Notes: generated by a model from the sequence alone, not told the origin. Shown: positions 30,982 through 40,178, counted from the stretch's first letter. The stretch: 64,000 bases of DNA from Pseudomonas batumici (GCF_000820515.1 NZ_JXDG01000003.1:1-64000), one strand, 5' to 3'. Program-made: numbers and translations.

Positions 30982-31166
30982 CGTAAATTCCATTTAAACG
31001 AGTCGGAAATTCGCACCTGTTTTCACGGGCCGAGCGAGACAGGCACTCGCCAGCCTTGAACCTCGCCGATCCATCAAGCCAAAACCGCCAGGGCCGGACA
31101 AGGGCAAAACGGACCTCTCGAGGGGGCGTTTTTTCTGCTCGTGATGTCGGCAGCGAGCACCGCCCC

Positions 31167-32159
31167 TCAGGATTGACGCCGGGCCGCGCCAAACAGATGG
31201 ACGCTCTGCAATTCATCCTCCAGCGCCACCAGACGGATCGGCGCCGTACCGCCCGGCATGCTGACCCGGACCTCGCCCGCCTCGACCCAGCCGACCCGCC
31301 AGGCGGCGCAGGCCACTGCGCTGGCACTGGTGCCGGAGGATGCCGTGGGGCCTTCACCCCGCTCGAATACCCGGGCTTGCAAATGCCCCGGTGCCACCAG
31401 GGTTGCCCATTGCAGATTCACCCCCGCCGCACAGGGCTCGCCGGCACCGGTCGGTGGAGCAAATGCGAGGCGCGTGAGACCAGGCTCCAGCGAGGACTCG
31501 CCCATCTGTGCATTGCTCGGCAGCAACGCAGGATCCTCGACCAGCGTCACGCAATGCGGATTACCGATGCGCACGAACTGGCTGCGCTGCCAGGCGGCGT
31601 TCAGGCTCGACAAGCCCGCGACATGGTTCAAGGGACGGCCGTTGAACTCAGCCTCGCCGACACCCTGGGCCGCCACCGCCGCCGGACCGAACGCCGGCTT
31701 CCCCAGATCCAGCCAGAACCCCTGTTGATCCTCGACCCGCGCCGGCTCGACCGAGGTGGAGACCGGCGTGAGACCGCCCGGCTGATCGTGATGGACCCGC
31801 AGCAGACAGCCGCCCTGCGCCGGCATCAAGCCTTGCTCGGTCAACGCCTGGGCGAAAATCGTCAAGCCGTTGCCGCTGCGCTCGGCCAGGGTGCCATCGG
31901 TATTGACGATCAGCAGATCGAACGGCGCTTGCGTCTGGAACGGCCCGACCAACAAGCCATCCGAACGATGGTGTTTGCCCCCTCGCGCAGGGGCCTGCCC
32001 GCCCCAGCCACAGAGTGCCTCCACCGCTTCAAGCGTCCAGGACTGGCGCTGCAGCGCCGCCTGCTCGGCGTGCGCAGGCACATCCAGGCCCAGTCCGCGT
32101 ACTTCCGCGGGGCTGGCCACGGCATAGATATTCCCACGTGCGTCGTAAAACGTCGGCAT
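31167..32159 (-). CDS. DapF-superfamily protein lacking both catalytic cysteines
   Basis: A 330-residue protein of the diaminopimelate epimerase fold. The two active-site loops are present, but the cysteines are replaced by serine: ERSGNGL (S95) where DapF has ECGNG, and SSGTSAS (S275) where DapF has ACGTGAC. Other family features remain (IVNTDGT, IGNPHCVTLV, GEGPT). Serine cannot simply replace the thiol pair in the two-base racemisation, so it may catalyse another reaction such as a dehydration or isomerisation, or be inactive. The ATG at 32159 has GAGAGGG upstream; the open frame extending upstream crosses a REPIN and is spurious. Confidence 0.75.
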   Translation of the reverse strand: MPTFYDARGNIYAVASPAEVRGLGLDVPAHAEQAALQRQSWTLEAVEALCGWGGQAPARGGKHHRSDGLLVGPFQTQAPFDLLIVNTDGTLAERSGNGLTIFAQALTEQGLMPAQGGCLLRVHHDQPGGLTPVSTSVEPARVEDQQGFWLDLGKPAFGPAAVAAQGVGEAEFNGRPLNHVAGLSSLNAAWQRSQFVRIGNPHCVTLVEDPALLPSNAQMGESSLEPGLTRLAFAPPTGAGEPCAAGVNLQWATLVAPGHLQARVFERGEGPTASSGTSASAVACAAWRVGWVEAGEVRVSMPGGTAPIRLVALEDELQSVHLFGAARRQS

Positions 32160-32194
32160 ACACCCTCTCTGCAAGCGTCCTCTCAAGCCTGCCA

Positions 32195-32296
32195 TTGTAG
32201 GAGCGAGCTCGCTCGCGATGGTAGTCAGGACACCGCGGGGTATCAGGTGTCCCGCGTTATCGTTGACGTCTATCGCGAGCAAGCTTGCTCCTACAA
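32195..32296. repeat. REPIN-type paired REP element (copy A)
   Basis: Two inward-facing REP ends (TGTAGGAGCGAGCTCGCTCG and GCGAGCAAGCTTGCTCCTAC) enclose about 60 bp containing a GGACACC / GGTGTCC-type inner stem. The whole unit is nearly identical, in inverted orientation, to 49646-49759. It lies between the DapF-like gene and gudD. Confidence 0.85.
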
Positions 32297-32348
32297 GGGA
32301 GCGTGTTCGACCTTTTCCTGAAGGTTTATTCGCCAGATCGAACAGGCC

Positions 32349-33701
32349 TCACCGCACCAGGCACGGGCGCTTGTTGTTGAACGACCAGCCGGGAATCAGG
32401 AACTGCATCGCCACGGCGTCGTCGCGGGCGCCGAGGCCCATATTTTTGTAGCACTCATGGGCCTTGGCCACTGCATCCATATCCAGCTCGATCCCCAACC
32501 CCGGCTTTTGCGGGACCTGGATAAAACCGTCGACAATCTGCAACGGATCCTTGGTCAGCCCCTGGCCGTCCTGCCAGATCCAATGCGTGTCGATGGCGGT
32601 GATCTCACCCGGCGCAGCGGCGGCCACATGGGTGAACATCGCCAGGGAAATATCGAAGTGGTTGTTGGAATGCGAACCCCAGGTCAGGCCCCATTCATGG
32701 CACATCTGCGCCACCCGCACCGAGCCTTGCATCGTCCAGAAATGCGGGTCGGCCAGGGGTATGTCGACAGCGTGCAATTGAATCGCATGACCCATTTCCC
32801 GCCAGTCGGTGGCGATCATGTTGGTCGCCGTCGGCAGGCCCGTGGCCCGGCGGAACTCGGCCATGACTTCACGCCCCGAGTAACCGTTCTCGGCACCGCA
32901 AGGATCCTCGGCGTAGGCCAACACGGCATGCTTGTCACGGCACAGGGCAATCGCCTCCTTGAGCGACCAGGCACCGTTGGGATCAAGGGTGATCCGCGCC
33001 TGGGGGAAGCGTTCGGCCAAGGCGGTCACCGCCTCCATCTCCTGCGCTCCGCCGAGCACCCCGCCCTTGAGCTTGAAGTCATTGAAGCCGTAACGCGCCT
33101 GGGCGGCTTCGGCCAGCCTGACAATGGCCTCGGGGGTCATGGCCTCCTCATGGCGCAGGCGGAACCAGGCGTCATCTGCCTCGGCTTCGTGGCGGTAGGC
33201 CAGGTCGGTCTTGCCACGATCACCGATGTAGAAGAGATAACCGAGCACCTTCACCGCATCGCGCTGCTGTCCTTCACCCAGCAAGGCCGCCACGGGCACA
33301 CCGAGGAACTGGCCGAGCAGGTCCAGCAGCGCGGCTTCCAGTGCGGTTACCGCATGAATGGTGATACGCAGGTCGAACGTCTGCTGGCCGCGACCGCCGG
33401 CATCGCGCTCGGCGAAGGTGCGGCGCACCTGGTTGAGCAGCTTCTGGTAGTTGCCGATGGACTGCCCCAGCAACAGCGAACGGGCATCTTCCAGGGTGGC
33501 GCGGATACGCTCGCCGCCGGGGACTTCACCGACGCCGGTGTGACCGCTGCTGTCGGTGATGATCACGATGTTGCGGGTGAAAAACGGGCCATGGGCACCG
33601 CTCAGGTTCAGCAGCATGCTGTCGTGGCCAGCTACCGGGATAACCTGCAAGCCGGTGATGACGGGGGCCTGGCCGGCCATGTTCAAGGTGTTTGTCGTCA
33701 T
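32349..33701 (-). CDS. gudD: D-glucarate dehydratase
   Basis: A 450-residue enolase-superfamily enzyme that dehydrates D-glucarate (and possibly L-idarate) to 5-keto-4-deoxyglucarate. The K-x-K base is in FNDFKLKGG. The Mg2+ ligands are in [18 protein letters not shown] and ATNMIATDW. The catalytic His/Asn region is [17 protein letters not shown]. It follows the transporter gene by 28 nt on the same strand, forming a gudP-gudD operon. No kdgD/garL-type downstream enzyme is in the window. Confidence 0.95.
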   Translation of the reverse strand: MTTNTLNMAGQAPVITGLQVIPVAGHDSMLLNLSGAHGPFFTRNIVIITDSSGHTGVGEVPGGERIRATLEDARSLLLGQSIGNYQKLLNQVRRTFAERDAGGRGQQTFDLRITIHAVTALEAALLDLLGQFLGVPVAALLGEGQQRDAVKVLGYLFYIGDRGKTDLAYRHEAEADDAWFRLRHEEAMTPEAIVRLAEAAQARYGFNDFKLKGGVLGGAQEMEAVTALAERFPQARITLDPNGAWSLKEAIALCRDKHAVLAYAEDPCGAENGYSGREVMAEFRRATGLPTATNMIATDWREMGHAIQLHAVDIPLADPHFWTMQGSVRVAQMCHEWGLTWGSHSNNHFDISLAMFTHVAAAAPGEITAIDTHWIWQDGQGLTKDPLQIVDGFIQVPQKPGLGIELDMDAVAKAHECYKNMGLGARDDAVAMQFLIPGWSFNNKRPCLVR

Positions 33702-33729
33702 GATTCGTACCTGTGTTCAACCGCAGTAT

Positions 33730-35085
33730 TCAATGGGATTTGTTCAAGACCGGGCTGACCGATCCCGGTAGCGTGTGAGAAGGCTTGGGCTTGGTGCGGG
33801 CAAAGAACACCAGGATCGCGGCGATCACCGAAGTTGCCGCCAGGCCGTACAAGCCGCCCTGGATCGAGCCGGTGCGCTCCTCCAGCAAGCCGAAGGTGGC
33901 CGGCGCGACGAAACCACCGAGGTTGCCCGTGGAGTTGATCAGGGCAATCACCGCCGCGGCGATGCGCGCATCCAGGTAAGCCTGGGGAATCGGCCAGAAC
34001 AGCGACGACGCGGACTTGAAGCCGATCGCCGCGAAGCACACTGCGACAAAGGCGAAGATCGGCCCGCCGGTGGTGGACATGAACATCCCCAGCGCGGCTA
34101 TCAGCAGTGCCGAGGCGACCCAGGCCTGCTGGTGTTTCCACTTGCCCGAGGCGGCCGCGAAGGCATACATGGCGATGATCGAGATCAGCCAGGGAATCGA
34201 GTTGAACAAGCCGACCTGCAGGTCAGTGAGCTGGCCCATCTTCTTGATGATGCTGGGCAGCCAGAAAGTGGCGGCATAGATGGTCAGCTGGATGCAGAAA
34301 TACAGCACGCAGAACAACAGGATCTGGCGGTCCTTGAGCAAGGTCCAGATCGACGGTTTGACCGGCATCGAGGCATCGCGCTCGTGCTGCTCGTCCTCGA
34401 TGGCCTGTACCAGCCGCTGCTGCTCGGCAACGCTCAGCCACTTCGCATCCGCAGGCGTGGAGTCGAGCCAGAACCAGGTGAATCCGCAGAGCACCACCGA
34501 CGCCAGGCCCTCGATGATGAACATCCACTGCCAGCCGTGCCAGCCGAGGCCTTCGATCTGCAACAGGGCACCGGACAGCGGACCGGAAATCAGCGAGGCC
34601 ACGGCTGAGCCACTGAGGAAGATGGCGATCGCCTTGCCCCGCTCCACCCCCGGCAGCCAGCGGGTGAAGTAGTAGATCACCCCGGGAAAGAACCCGGCCT
34701 CAGCCACCCCCAGCAGGAAACGCAGGATATAGAAGTGGGTTTCGTTCTGGACAAAGGCCATGGCCGTGGCGACCAGTCCCCAGGTGAACATGATGCGGGT
34801 CAGCCAGATCCGGGCACCGACCTTCTGCAACAGGATATTGGACGGGACTTCGAGCAGTGCATAACCGATGAAGAACAGCCCGGCACCAAAACCGTAGGCA
34901 GCGGCTCCGATCCCCAGGTCGTGTTCCAGGTGCGTGCGCACGAAGCCGATGTTCACCCGGTCGATGTAGTTGACGATAAACATGATGACGAACAGCGGCA
35001 GCACATGACGCTTGACCTTCGCCACGGCGGCGGCCAGCAGGGAATCGCGTTCCGCCGTTGCGGACGGATCTAGGGTGTTGTTCAC
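33730..35085 (-). CDS. gudP: MFS D-glucarate/galactarate transporter
   Basis: A 451-residue anion:cation symporter-type MFS protein with 12 predicted helices. The first segment has YIDRVNIGFVRTHLEHDLG and EVPSNILLQKVGAR, typical of the GudP/GarP/ExuT group. The substrate is inferred from pairing with gudD 28 nt downstream. It is divergent from a FadR-type regulator; the shared roughly 350-bp region contains two similar candidate operator sites. Confidence 0.9.
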   Translation of the reverse strand: MNNTLDPSATAERDSLLAAAVAKVKRHVLPLFVIMFIVNYIDRVNIGFVRTHLEHDLGIGAAAYGFGAGLFFIGYALLEVPSNILLQKVGARIWLTRIMFTWGLVATAMAFVQNETHFYILRFLLGVAEAGFFPGVIYYFTRWLPGVERGKAIAIFLSGSAVASLISGPLSGALLQIEGLGWHGWQWMFIIEGLASVVLCGFTWFWLDSTPADAKWLSVAEQQRLVQAIEDEQHERDASMPVKPSIWTLLKDRQILLFCVLYFCIQLTIYAATFWLPSIIKKMGQLTDLQVGLFNSIPWLISIIAMYAFAAASGKWKHQQAWVASALLIAALGMFMSTTGGPIFAFVAVCFAAIGFKSASSLFWPIPQAYLDARIAAAVIALINSTGNLGGFVAPATFGLLEERTGSIQGGLYGLAATSVIAAILVFFARTKPKPSHTLPGSVSPVLNKSH

Positions 35086-35436
35086 GACAGTCTCCCACGG
35101 GTTGTTTTTGTGTGCGGGGGTGCTGGATCAGACGACCCAGTCGACAGTCATCATACGAGTAGAAAAATAGAGCAACAAGTGGTCATACAGCGTTTTTTGG
35201 GTAAAAAGCGTTCAGATTGAGCGGTAGAATTCTTCTATGAATTTTATATTATTGATTTATAGGTATTTTTTACAAAAGCAGCACGCCCGACAAAATCACA
35301 TAAAAGCCTTTGACCAAAGCCGCCGCCAAAAAACTCGCCTTCCTCGGCATCAAGTTGTCATACATGATAGCCATGGCCGCTACGCCTCTTGTCAGACGAG
35401 TGTTAAGCTTTCCCCTCGCCCCTGCGTGACACGCCC
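35086..35436. promoter_or_regulatory. gudP / regulator divergent control region
   Basis: A relatively A/T-rich intergenic region between gudP and the FadR-type regulator. Two similar half-palindromic sites, GTGGTCATACAG (35179-35190) and GTTGTCATACATGAT (35354-35368), share GTCATACA, reminiscent of GntR-family operators (TGGTnnnACCA-like). One lies near each promoter, consistent with repression of both units. No other gene was seen. Confidence 0.45.
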
Positions 35437-36153
35437 ATGAGCACTGAAACCGCCCCCCTTGCGCCACAACGCAAACGCAGCCCCAACCTGGCCCATGACC
35501 TGGTCGATCACCTGACCCAGCAGATTCGCCTGGGGTATTTGAAACCGGGCGACAAGCTGCCGTCGGAAAGTGCCATCGTGCGCGAGCACAAGGTCAGCCG
35601 CACGGTGGTGCGCGAGGCGATTTCCAAACTGCAGGCCGCGGGCTGGGTGGAAACCCATCATGGAGTCGGCAGTTTCGTGCTGGAGCGCCAGGAGCCCCAT
35701 GGCTTGCGCCTGAATGTGGAAACCGCGCTGAGCGTGCGCGATCTCCTGGAACTGCGCCTGGGCCTGGAAACCCAGGCGGCGGCGCTGGCGGCACGTCGGC
35801 GCAGCGACGAGCATCTCAAGCAGATGCGCGCAGCGCTGGACGAGTATCGGAGCCTGCTGGCCAACAATGACAGTTGCGTGGCGGCCGACCAGCGTTTTCA
35901 CCTGCTGATTGCCGAAGCCACCGGCAATGCCTACTTTTCCGAGATCCTGCTGCACCTGGGCAGCTCGATGATTCCGCGCACCCGGGTGCCGGGCGCGGAG
36001 CGCGGCGATGCTGACCTGGCACAACTGGGCCAACTCGCCAGCCTGGAGCACGAAGCGATCCTGACGGCTATCCGCCGCCAGGACCCGGATGCGGCGCGGG
36101 CGGCGATGTGGACACACCTGAGCAACAGCCGCGAGCGGTTTTCCCGCGAATGA
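35437..36153 (+). CDS. FadR-subfamily GntR regulator of glucarate use
   Basis: A 238-residue regulator with an N-terminal winged helix (GYLKPGDKLPSESAIVREHK, SRTVVREAISKLQAAGW) and a C-terminal all-helical FCD domain (RLGLETQAAALAARR, DQRFHLLIAEATGN, LEHEAILTAI). FCD metal/ligand histidines are present in FHLLIAEA and LEHEAI. Being divergent from gudP-gudD, it most likely represses that operon until glucarate or a derivative binds. A GudR/GarR/PdhR-like name would be guesswork. Confidence 0.88.
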   Translation: MSTETAPLAPQRKRSPNLAHDLVDHLTQQIRLGYLKPGDKLPSESAIVREHKVSRTVVREAISKLQAAGWVETHHGVGSFVLERQEPHGLRLNVETALSVRDLLELRLGLETQAAALAARRRSDEHLKQMRAALDEYRSLLANNDSCVAADQRFHLLIAEATGNAYFSEILLHLGSSMIPRTRVPGAERGDADLAQLGQLASLEHEAILTAIRRQDPDAARAAMWTHLSNSRERFSRE

Positions 36154-36193
36154 CCCGCCCGTCGGTCAAGGCAATCTGAAGCCGCGCTCGCCT

Positions 36194-36733
36194 TCAGTCC
36201 TTGCCGCGCACCATGCTTTCCAGCACCCCGTCCCGACGAATCCAGCCATGGAACAGCGCCGCCGCCAGGTGCAGCAACACCGTCAGGAACAGCAGATACG
36301 CCAGGTAGCCATGGGCCTTGCGCAGGAAGGCAAAGGTCGTCGCATTGGCCGACACTAGCGCCGGCAACTGCAACGAACCGCTCAACATCACCGGATCCCC
36401 CGCCGCCGAAATCATCGCCCAGCCCAGCAGCGGCAACACCAGCATCAAGCCATACAGCAACACATGGGACAGCTTCGCCGCCAGCACCTGCCAGCCCGGC
36501 AAATCGCTCGGCAGCGGTGGCTGGCGAGTACTGAAACGCACCAGCAGACGCACCACCACCAACAGCAGGATCGCAATCCCCAGCGGCTTGTGCAGGTGCA
36601 GCAACCACTCATGCCGCTCGGACACCGAGGCCACCATACCAGCACCGATAAACAGCATCGCCAGGATCATCAACGCCATCAACCAATGCAGCAGACGCGC
36701 CAAGGGGGCGAAGTGATTCGACGGGGCGCTCAT
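36194..36733 (-). CDS. Cytochrome b561 family protein
   Basis: A 179-residue four-helix membrane cytochrome. Histidines expected to bind two hemes are in LARLLHWLMA (first helix), LHLHKPLGI (second), KLSHVLLYG (third) and KAHGYLAYLLFLTVLLHLAAALFH (fourth). The reading frame is open far upstream, but the start is set at 36733 by its 4-nt overlap (ATGA) with the catalase-like gene, so the two are coupled. It probably passes electrons from quinol to the periplasmic peroxidase (inference). Confidence 0.88.
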   Translation of the reverse strand: MSAPSNHFAPLARLLHWLMALMILAMLFIGAGMVASVSERHEWLLHLHKPLGIAILLLVVVRLLVRFSTRQPPLPSDLPGWQVLAAKLSHVLLYGLMLVLPLLGWAMISAAGDPVMLSGSLQLPALVSANATTFAFLRKAHGYLAYLLFLTVLLHLAAALFHGWIRRDGVLESMVRGKD

Positions 36734-37809
36734 GGGCGGGACTCCTGTGACGAATGGACGGCGGGCAATGCGCCCACTTCGCTGGTGCGACGCAGATAGG
36801 AACTGGCATAGGCCGCCGAACGCGCCGCCAGCAGGGGGTCGGCCGAAGCCTCGATGCCACTCGGCAAGACCAGCGGGTCGTAGTTGATATCGCGGCAATC
36901 GCCGTCGTCCTGGGGCTGGGTGCTTTCCAGCACCAGGGTGCCGGCGTTGAGCACCTTGTGCTCGCCGGTCCATTGCCGGCTGGCATCGTCCGTGGGGTCG
37001 CCGGGACTGGCCAGGGTGAGGTTCAACTGCCATTTCAGCGGCCCCGCCGCCAGGCGTTGGGCCAGGTCCCTGGCGAGGAAATCGGCACCGTCCGGCGCCA
37101 TCGCACCCGCCGCATCCTGGCTCAGCGGCACCAGCCCCCAGCGCACGGCCTGGCGCTGGCCGGCCGCGTTGACCAGGTAGAAGGCATTCAGGCCGTTGTA
37201 GCTTTCGGTGGCGTAGCTGGCCGACGGCTTGGCGGTCTTGATCCATTGCAGGAACGGCGCGGTTTCCGGGTGACCGGCGAAGAACGCCGCCATGGCCGCC
37301 GGGTTCGGCTTGCCGGTGCTCGGGTCGGGCGCGGCCGCCTGGAGCTGCTGGAAGAACGCCTCGGGCGTGCCCACCGGAAACACCGGCATGCTGTTCATGC
37401 CAGTACGCCATTGCTGGCCGTTGGCCTGGGTGAAGCGCAAGCCGAGGCTGCGAATCGGCACACTGCTGTCCGGCGCGTAGGGATTGCCGCTGGGCAAGGC
37501 GAAGCGCCCTTCCACCGGCACGCTGCCTTCGCGAAAGACCTGGGCGGTGGAATAGGCACGCGCGGCATCGTTGCCTTCAAAATACCCGGCCACACAAACA
37601 CCCTTGGCATGATTGCGTCTGAAACCGGCATGCAGGCCGTTGTTTTTCTCGAAGGTATCGACGATGCGCCCGGGCGTCAGGCGCTGCGGGTCGAGCCGAC
37701 CGCCGACATAGGCAAAGGCCCCGGCCAGGGCACCGACCACGACGGCGATGCCGGCCAGGCGCAAGGCCTTGCTCGAACCACTGAGGGGCGGTGGGGTGTG
37801 ATCTACCAT
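36730..37809 (-). CDS. srpA: SrpA-type catalase-related peroxidase
   Basis: A 359-residue small catalase-family protein, well below the 480-plus of classical catalases. An N-terminal hydrophobic segment (ALRLAGIAVVVGALAGAFAYV) directs it to the periplasm or anchors it. Heme-pocket features NNGLHAGFRRNHAKGVCVAGYF and IRSLGLRF follow the catalase pattern. SrpA-like enzymes act mainly as heme peroxidases on organic hydroperoxides. It is coupled to cytochrome b561 and divergent from an ECF sigma/anti-sigma pair that may control it. Confidence 0.88.
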   Translation of the reverse strand: MVDHTPPPLSGSSKALRLAGIAVVVGALAGAFAYVGGRLDPQRLTPGRIVDTFEKNNGLHAGFRRNHAKGVCVAGYFEGNDAARAYSTAQVFREGSVPVEGRFALPSGNPYAPDSSVPIRSLGLRFTQANGQQWRTGMNSMPVFPVGTPEAFFQQLQAAAPDPSTGKPNPAAMAAFFAGHPETAPFLQWIKTAKPSASYATESYNGLNAFYLVNAAGQRQAVRWGLVPLSQDAAGAMAPDGADFLARDLAQRLAAGPLKWQLNLTLASPGDPTDDASRQWTGEHKVLNAGTLVLESTQPQDDGDCRDINYDPLVLPSGIEASADPLLAARSAAYASSYLRRTSEVGALPAVHSSQESRP

Positions 37810-37924
37810 GAAAGAACTCCAGGGCCTCAGGCGGCCACACGGTGAAGGAGCTATAGGACGAAGGTCGGCGCGGTTTATTCCCGGCTCCTCGATTGATTGT
37901 TCGAATATTTATTTTCCGGCCGTT

Positions 37925-37951
37925 GGAATAACCTGCGAAGCCAGGCGTCTT
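37925..37951 (+). promoter_or_regulatory. Candidate ECF-type promoter before the sigma gene
   Basis: GGAATAAC (37925-37932) and CGTCTT (37946-37951), separated as in ECF-dependent promoters (GGAAC...CGTC), lie about 45 nt before the sigma factor start. They could mediate autoregulation. Evidence is by motif only. Confidence 0.3.
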
Positions 37952-37994
37952 GCTGGTCCAGGCGTAGCGACGGGTCAAGAACCCGCAGGATTCC

Positions 37995-38501
37995 ATGAAC
38001 GATCTCGATGCACAGTTACGTGAGCTGATCCCGCGGATGCGGCGCTTCGCCCTGTCGCTGACGCGTCATCCCAGCAGCGCCGACGATCTGGTCCAGGCCA
38101 GCCTGGAGCGGGCCCTGTCCAGCTGGGGTGACAAGCGTGCCGAGGGCGACCTGCGGGCCTGGCTGTTCTCGATCCTGTATCGACAATTCATCGACGCCCA
38201 CCGTCGCGGCAAACGCTATGCGCGGATGCTCGAGTTCTTCACCGGTCGGGGCGACGCCCAACCCTCGGTGGAACGCACGGTGGTGGCCCAGTCGACCCTG
38301 GAAGCCTTCGAGCAGTTGCCCGCCGAGCAGCGGGCGCTGTTGCTCTGGGTCTCGGTGGAAGGTTTGAGTTACAAGGAAGTCGCCGAGATTCTCGACGTCC
38401 CCACCGGTACCGTGATGTCGCGTCTGTCCCGCGCCCGCCAAGCCCTGCGCCAGCTCGGCGACGGCGAAATCACCAGCCCCTCCCTGCGGATACTGAAATG
38501 A
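37995..38501 (+). CDS. ECF-family RNA polymerase sigma factor
   Basis: A 168-residue sigma-70 family protein with only regions 2 and 4. Region 2 is visible as LTRHPSSADDLVQASLERAL and LRAWLFSILYRQFIDAHRR. Region 4 is VSVEGLSYKEVAEILDVPTG and VMSRLSRARQALR. It overlaps an anti-sigma gene by 4 nt, so its activity is probably held back until a stress is sensed. The divergent srpA-cytochrome b561 operon is a likely target, pointing to oxidative or electrophile stress. Confidence 0.93.
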   Translation: MNDLDAQLRELIPRMRRFALSLTRHPSSADDLVQASLERALSSWGDKRAEGDLRAWLFSILYRQFIDAHRRGKRYARMLEFFTGRGDAQPSVERTVVAQSTLEAFEQLPAEQRALLLWVSVEGLSYKEVAEILDVPTGTVMSRLSRARQALRQLGDGEITSPSLRILK

Positions 38502-39247
38502 TCACTCTTCCCCCAAGCGAGCGTGACCTGCACGCCTACGTCGATCATCAGCTCGGCGACGCCGACCGGCAGTTGCTGGAGACATACCTGGCGACCAACC
38601 CGGAACTGGCCGAACAGGTCCGCGACTGGCAACGCGACGCCCAGCACTTGCGGGCGGCCCTGGGCGGTGTCTTGCAGATGCCGGCGAACCCGGCACTGGA
38701 CCCGACGCGGATTCGCCAGCGCCTGCGTGGCAGGTCCCGCCGTCACCTGGCCAGCGCCGCGGTGTTGCTGCTGGCCGTGACCCTCGGCGGCGTCGGCGGC
38801 TGGCAGGCCCGGCAGATGACCTTCCCGCTGCCCGCGCCGATGGCCGATGCGGTGCAGGCCTATCGCCTGTTCGCCACCCAGGACATCCTGCCGGCGGACT
38901 TCAAGGTCGAGCAGAGCGGCGACCTGCAAAACTGGCTCGACCGTTATTTCACCCAGGCCAACCGCTTGCCGAACCTGCAGAATGCCGGGTTCAAACCGGT
39001 CGGCGCGCGCTTGCTGAGCACCGAGCAGGGCGCGGCCGCGATGGTCCTGTATGAGAACCCGCAAGGGCAGCGGATCGGCTACTACGTGCGGCCGCCGGGA
39101 CCGAGGAACTATATGCTGGAGCGCGGACATCGGCGCGACGGCGAACTGCAGGCCGAATACTGGTCCGGCAGCGGCTACAACTACGCGATAGTCACCCCGG
39201 CGGACAGTCCGGCGGCGCAGCTGCTGCAGCAGACCGCCCGGTTCTAG
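38498..39247 (+). CDS. Membrane anti-sigma factor
   Basis: A 249-residue protein. The N-terminal cytoplasmic domain (ERDLHAYVDHQLGDADRQLL) is the anti-sigma domain that binds the ECF factor. The segment DLHAYVDHQL lacks the full HxxxCxxC zinc motif, so it is not a ZAS redox sensor. One transmembrane helix (HLASAAVLLLAVTLGGVGGW) follows at about residue 85, then a periplasmic domain that would sense the signal. It is coupled to the sigma gene by a 4-nt overlap. Confidence 0.88.
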   Translation: MITLPPSERDLHAYVDHQLGDADRQLLETYLATNPELAEQVRDWQRDAQHLRAALGGVLQMPANPALDPTRIRQRLRGRSRRHLASAAVLLLAVTLGGVGGWQARQMTFPLPAPMADAVQAYRLFATQDILPADFKVEQSGDLQNWLDRYFTQANRLPNLQNAGFKPVGARLLSTEQGAAAMVLYENPQGQRIGYYVRPPGPRNYMLERGHRRDGELQAEYWSGSGYNYAIVTPADSPAAQLLQQTARF

Positions 39248-39262
39248 GCAAGACAAACCCCA

Positions 39263-40105
39263 CTACTCCGGAGTACCAAATATCTGCGACGGCCGCCGCA
39301 ACAACGGATCGAACGGATTGATCCGCGGACCGATCGCCGCCGCCTCGCGCTTGAGCAACTCCACCACCGTCGGCAGGCGATCCGGCCCGAGTCGGTCGCT
39401 GATGGTGGCGACACTCAAGGCCGCCACCGCCCGGCCCTCGCGATCCAGGATCGGGACCGCGACCCCGGCCATGCCCTGAAGCACGCCAGTGTTGCGACCG
39501 GCATAACCGAGCTTGCGCACATTCTCCACCTCCGAACGCAGCAGCACTTCGTCATACAGATGGAAATCCCGCAGCCGCGGCAGGTTGTAGCGGATCACCG
39601 TTTCCCGCTCCTCTTCCGGCAGGAACGCGAGGATCGCCAGGCTGCCCTGCCCTACGCCCAGGGCCACGCGCCCACCGATATCACCGGTAAAGGTGCGGAT
39701 CGGAAACGGCCCTTCGCTACGGTCCAGGCAGATCGCATCGAAACCGCTGCGGGCCAGGAGAAACAGCGAATCCCCCAGCGACGCCGACAACCGCAGCAAC
39801 GCCGGCCGCACCAGTTCACGCAGATTGCCGGTCTGTCCGGCCCGGGCCGCAAGGGCGAAGAACTCCAGGCTCAGGCGATAGCGTTTGCTGCGTGCGTCCT
39901 GCTCGACCATCCCCTCGTCCACCAGGCTGCGCAGCAGCCGGTGCGTGGTGGGCTGGGACAAACCAACCCGCTCGGCCAGTTGGGTCACCCGTTCACCGCC
40001 CTCCGGAGTCTCCCCCAGGCTGCGCAACACGGCAAACAGCCGTGACACCGCACCGACACCGACTTCATTCTTCTTTTCATTCCGATTAATGGAATCTGCT
40101 GGCAT
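39263..40105 (-). CDS. IclR-family regulator
   Basis: A 280-residue regulator with an N-terminal winged helix (AVSRLFAVLRSLGETPEGGE, LAERVGLSQPTTHRLL) and a C-terminal effector domain (GRVALGVGQGSLAILAFLP, GMAGVAVPILDREGRAVAAL). The ATG at 40105 has AGGTG 6 nt upstream; the open frame reaching 40378 crosses the operator region and is not used. It is divergent from the importer/dehydrogenase operon at 40347-46890 and very likely controls it. The inducer is presumably the transported compound. Confidence 0.9.
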   Translation of the reverse strand: MPADSINRNEKKNEVGVGAVSRLFAVLRSLGETPEGGERVTQLAERVGLSQPTTHRLLRSLVDEGMVEQDARSKRYRLSLEFFALAARAGQTGNLRELVRPALLRLSASLGDSLFLLARSGFDAICLDRSEGPFPIRTFTGDIGGRVALGVGQGSLAILAFLPEEERETVIRYNLPRLRDFHLYDEVLLRSEVENVRKLGYAGRNTGVLQGMAGVAVPILDREGRAVAALSVATISDRLGPDRLPTVVELLKREAAAIGPRINPFDPLLRRPSQIFGTPE

Positions 40106-40128
40106 CTTTTTCACCTGAAATTTTACCC

Positions 40129-40178
40129 ACTGAATGAAAGTGAAAATAATCATTCTTTCAGTGAAATTCACTCTTTCG
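40129..40178. promoter_or_regulatory. Cluster of GAAAGTGAAA/TTTCAGT repeats, likely IclR operator
   Basis: The region between the IclR gene and the operon has repeated GTGAAA/TTTCA(C/G)T elements: CTGAATGAAAGTGAAA, then CATTCTTTCAGTGAAATTC. At its centre is a near-perfect palindrome AGTGAAATTCACT (40160-40172). Such palindromes in the divergent region fit binding by an IclR-family dimer or tetramer. Confidence 0.5.

Noticed and set aside
32160..32282. N-terminal extension of the DapF-like gene
   Set aside because: The extra 41 codons translate the REPIN element; the same peptide arises from the other REPIN at 49672, and the ATG at 32159 has a good ribosome-binding site.
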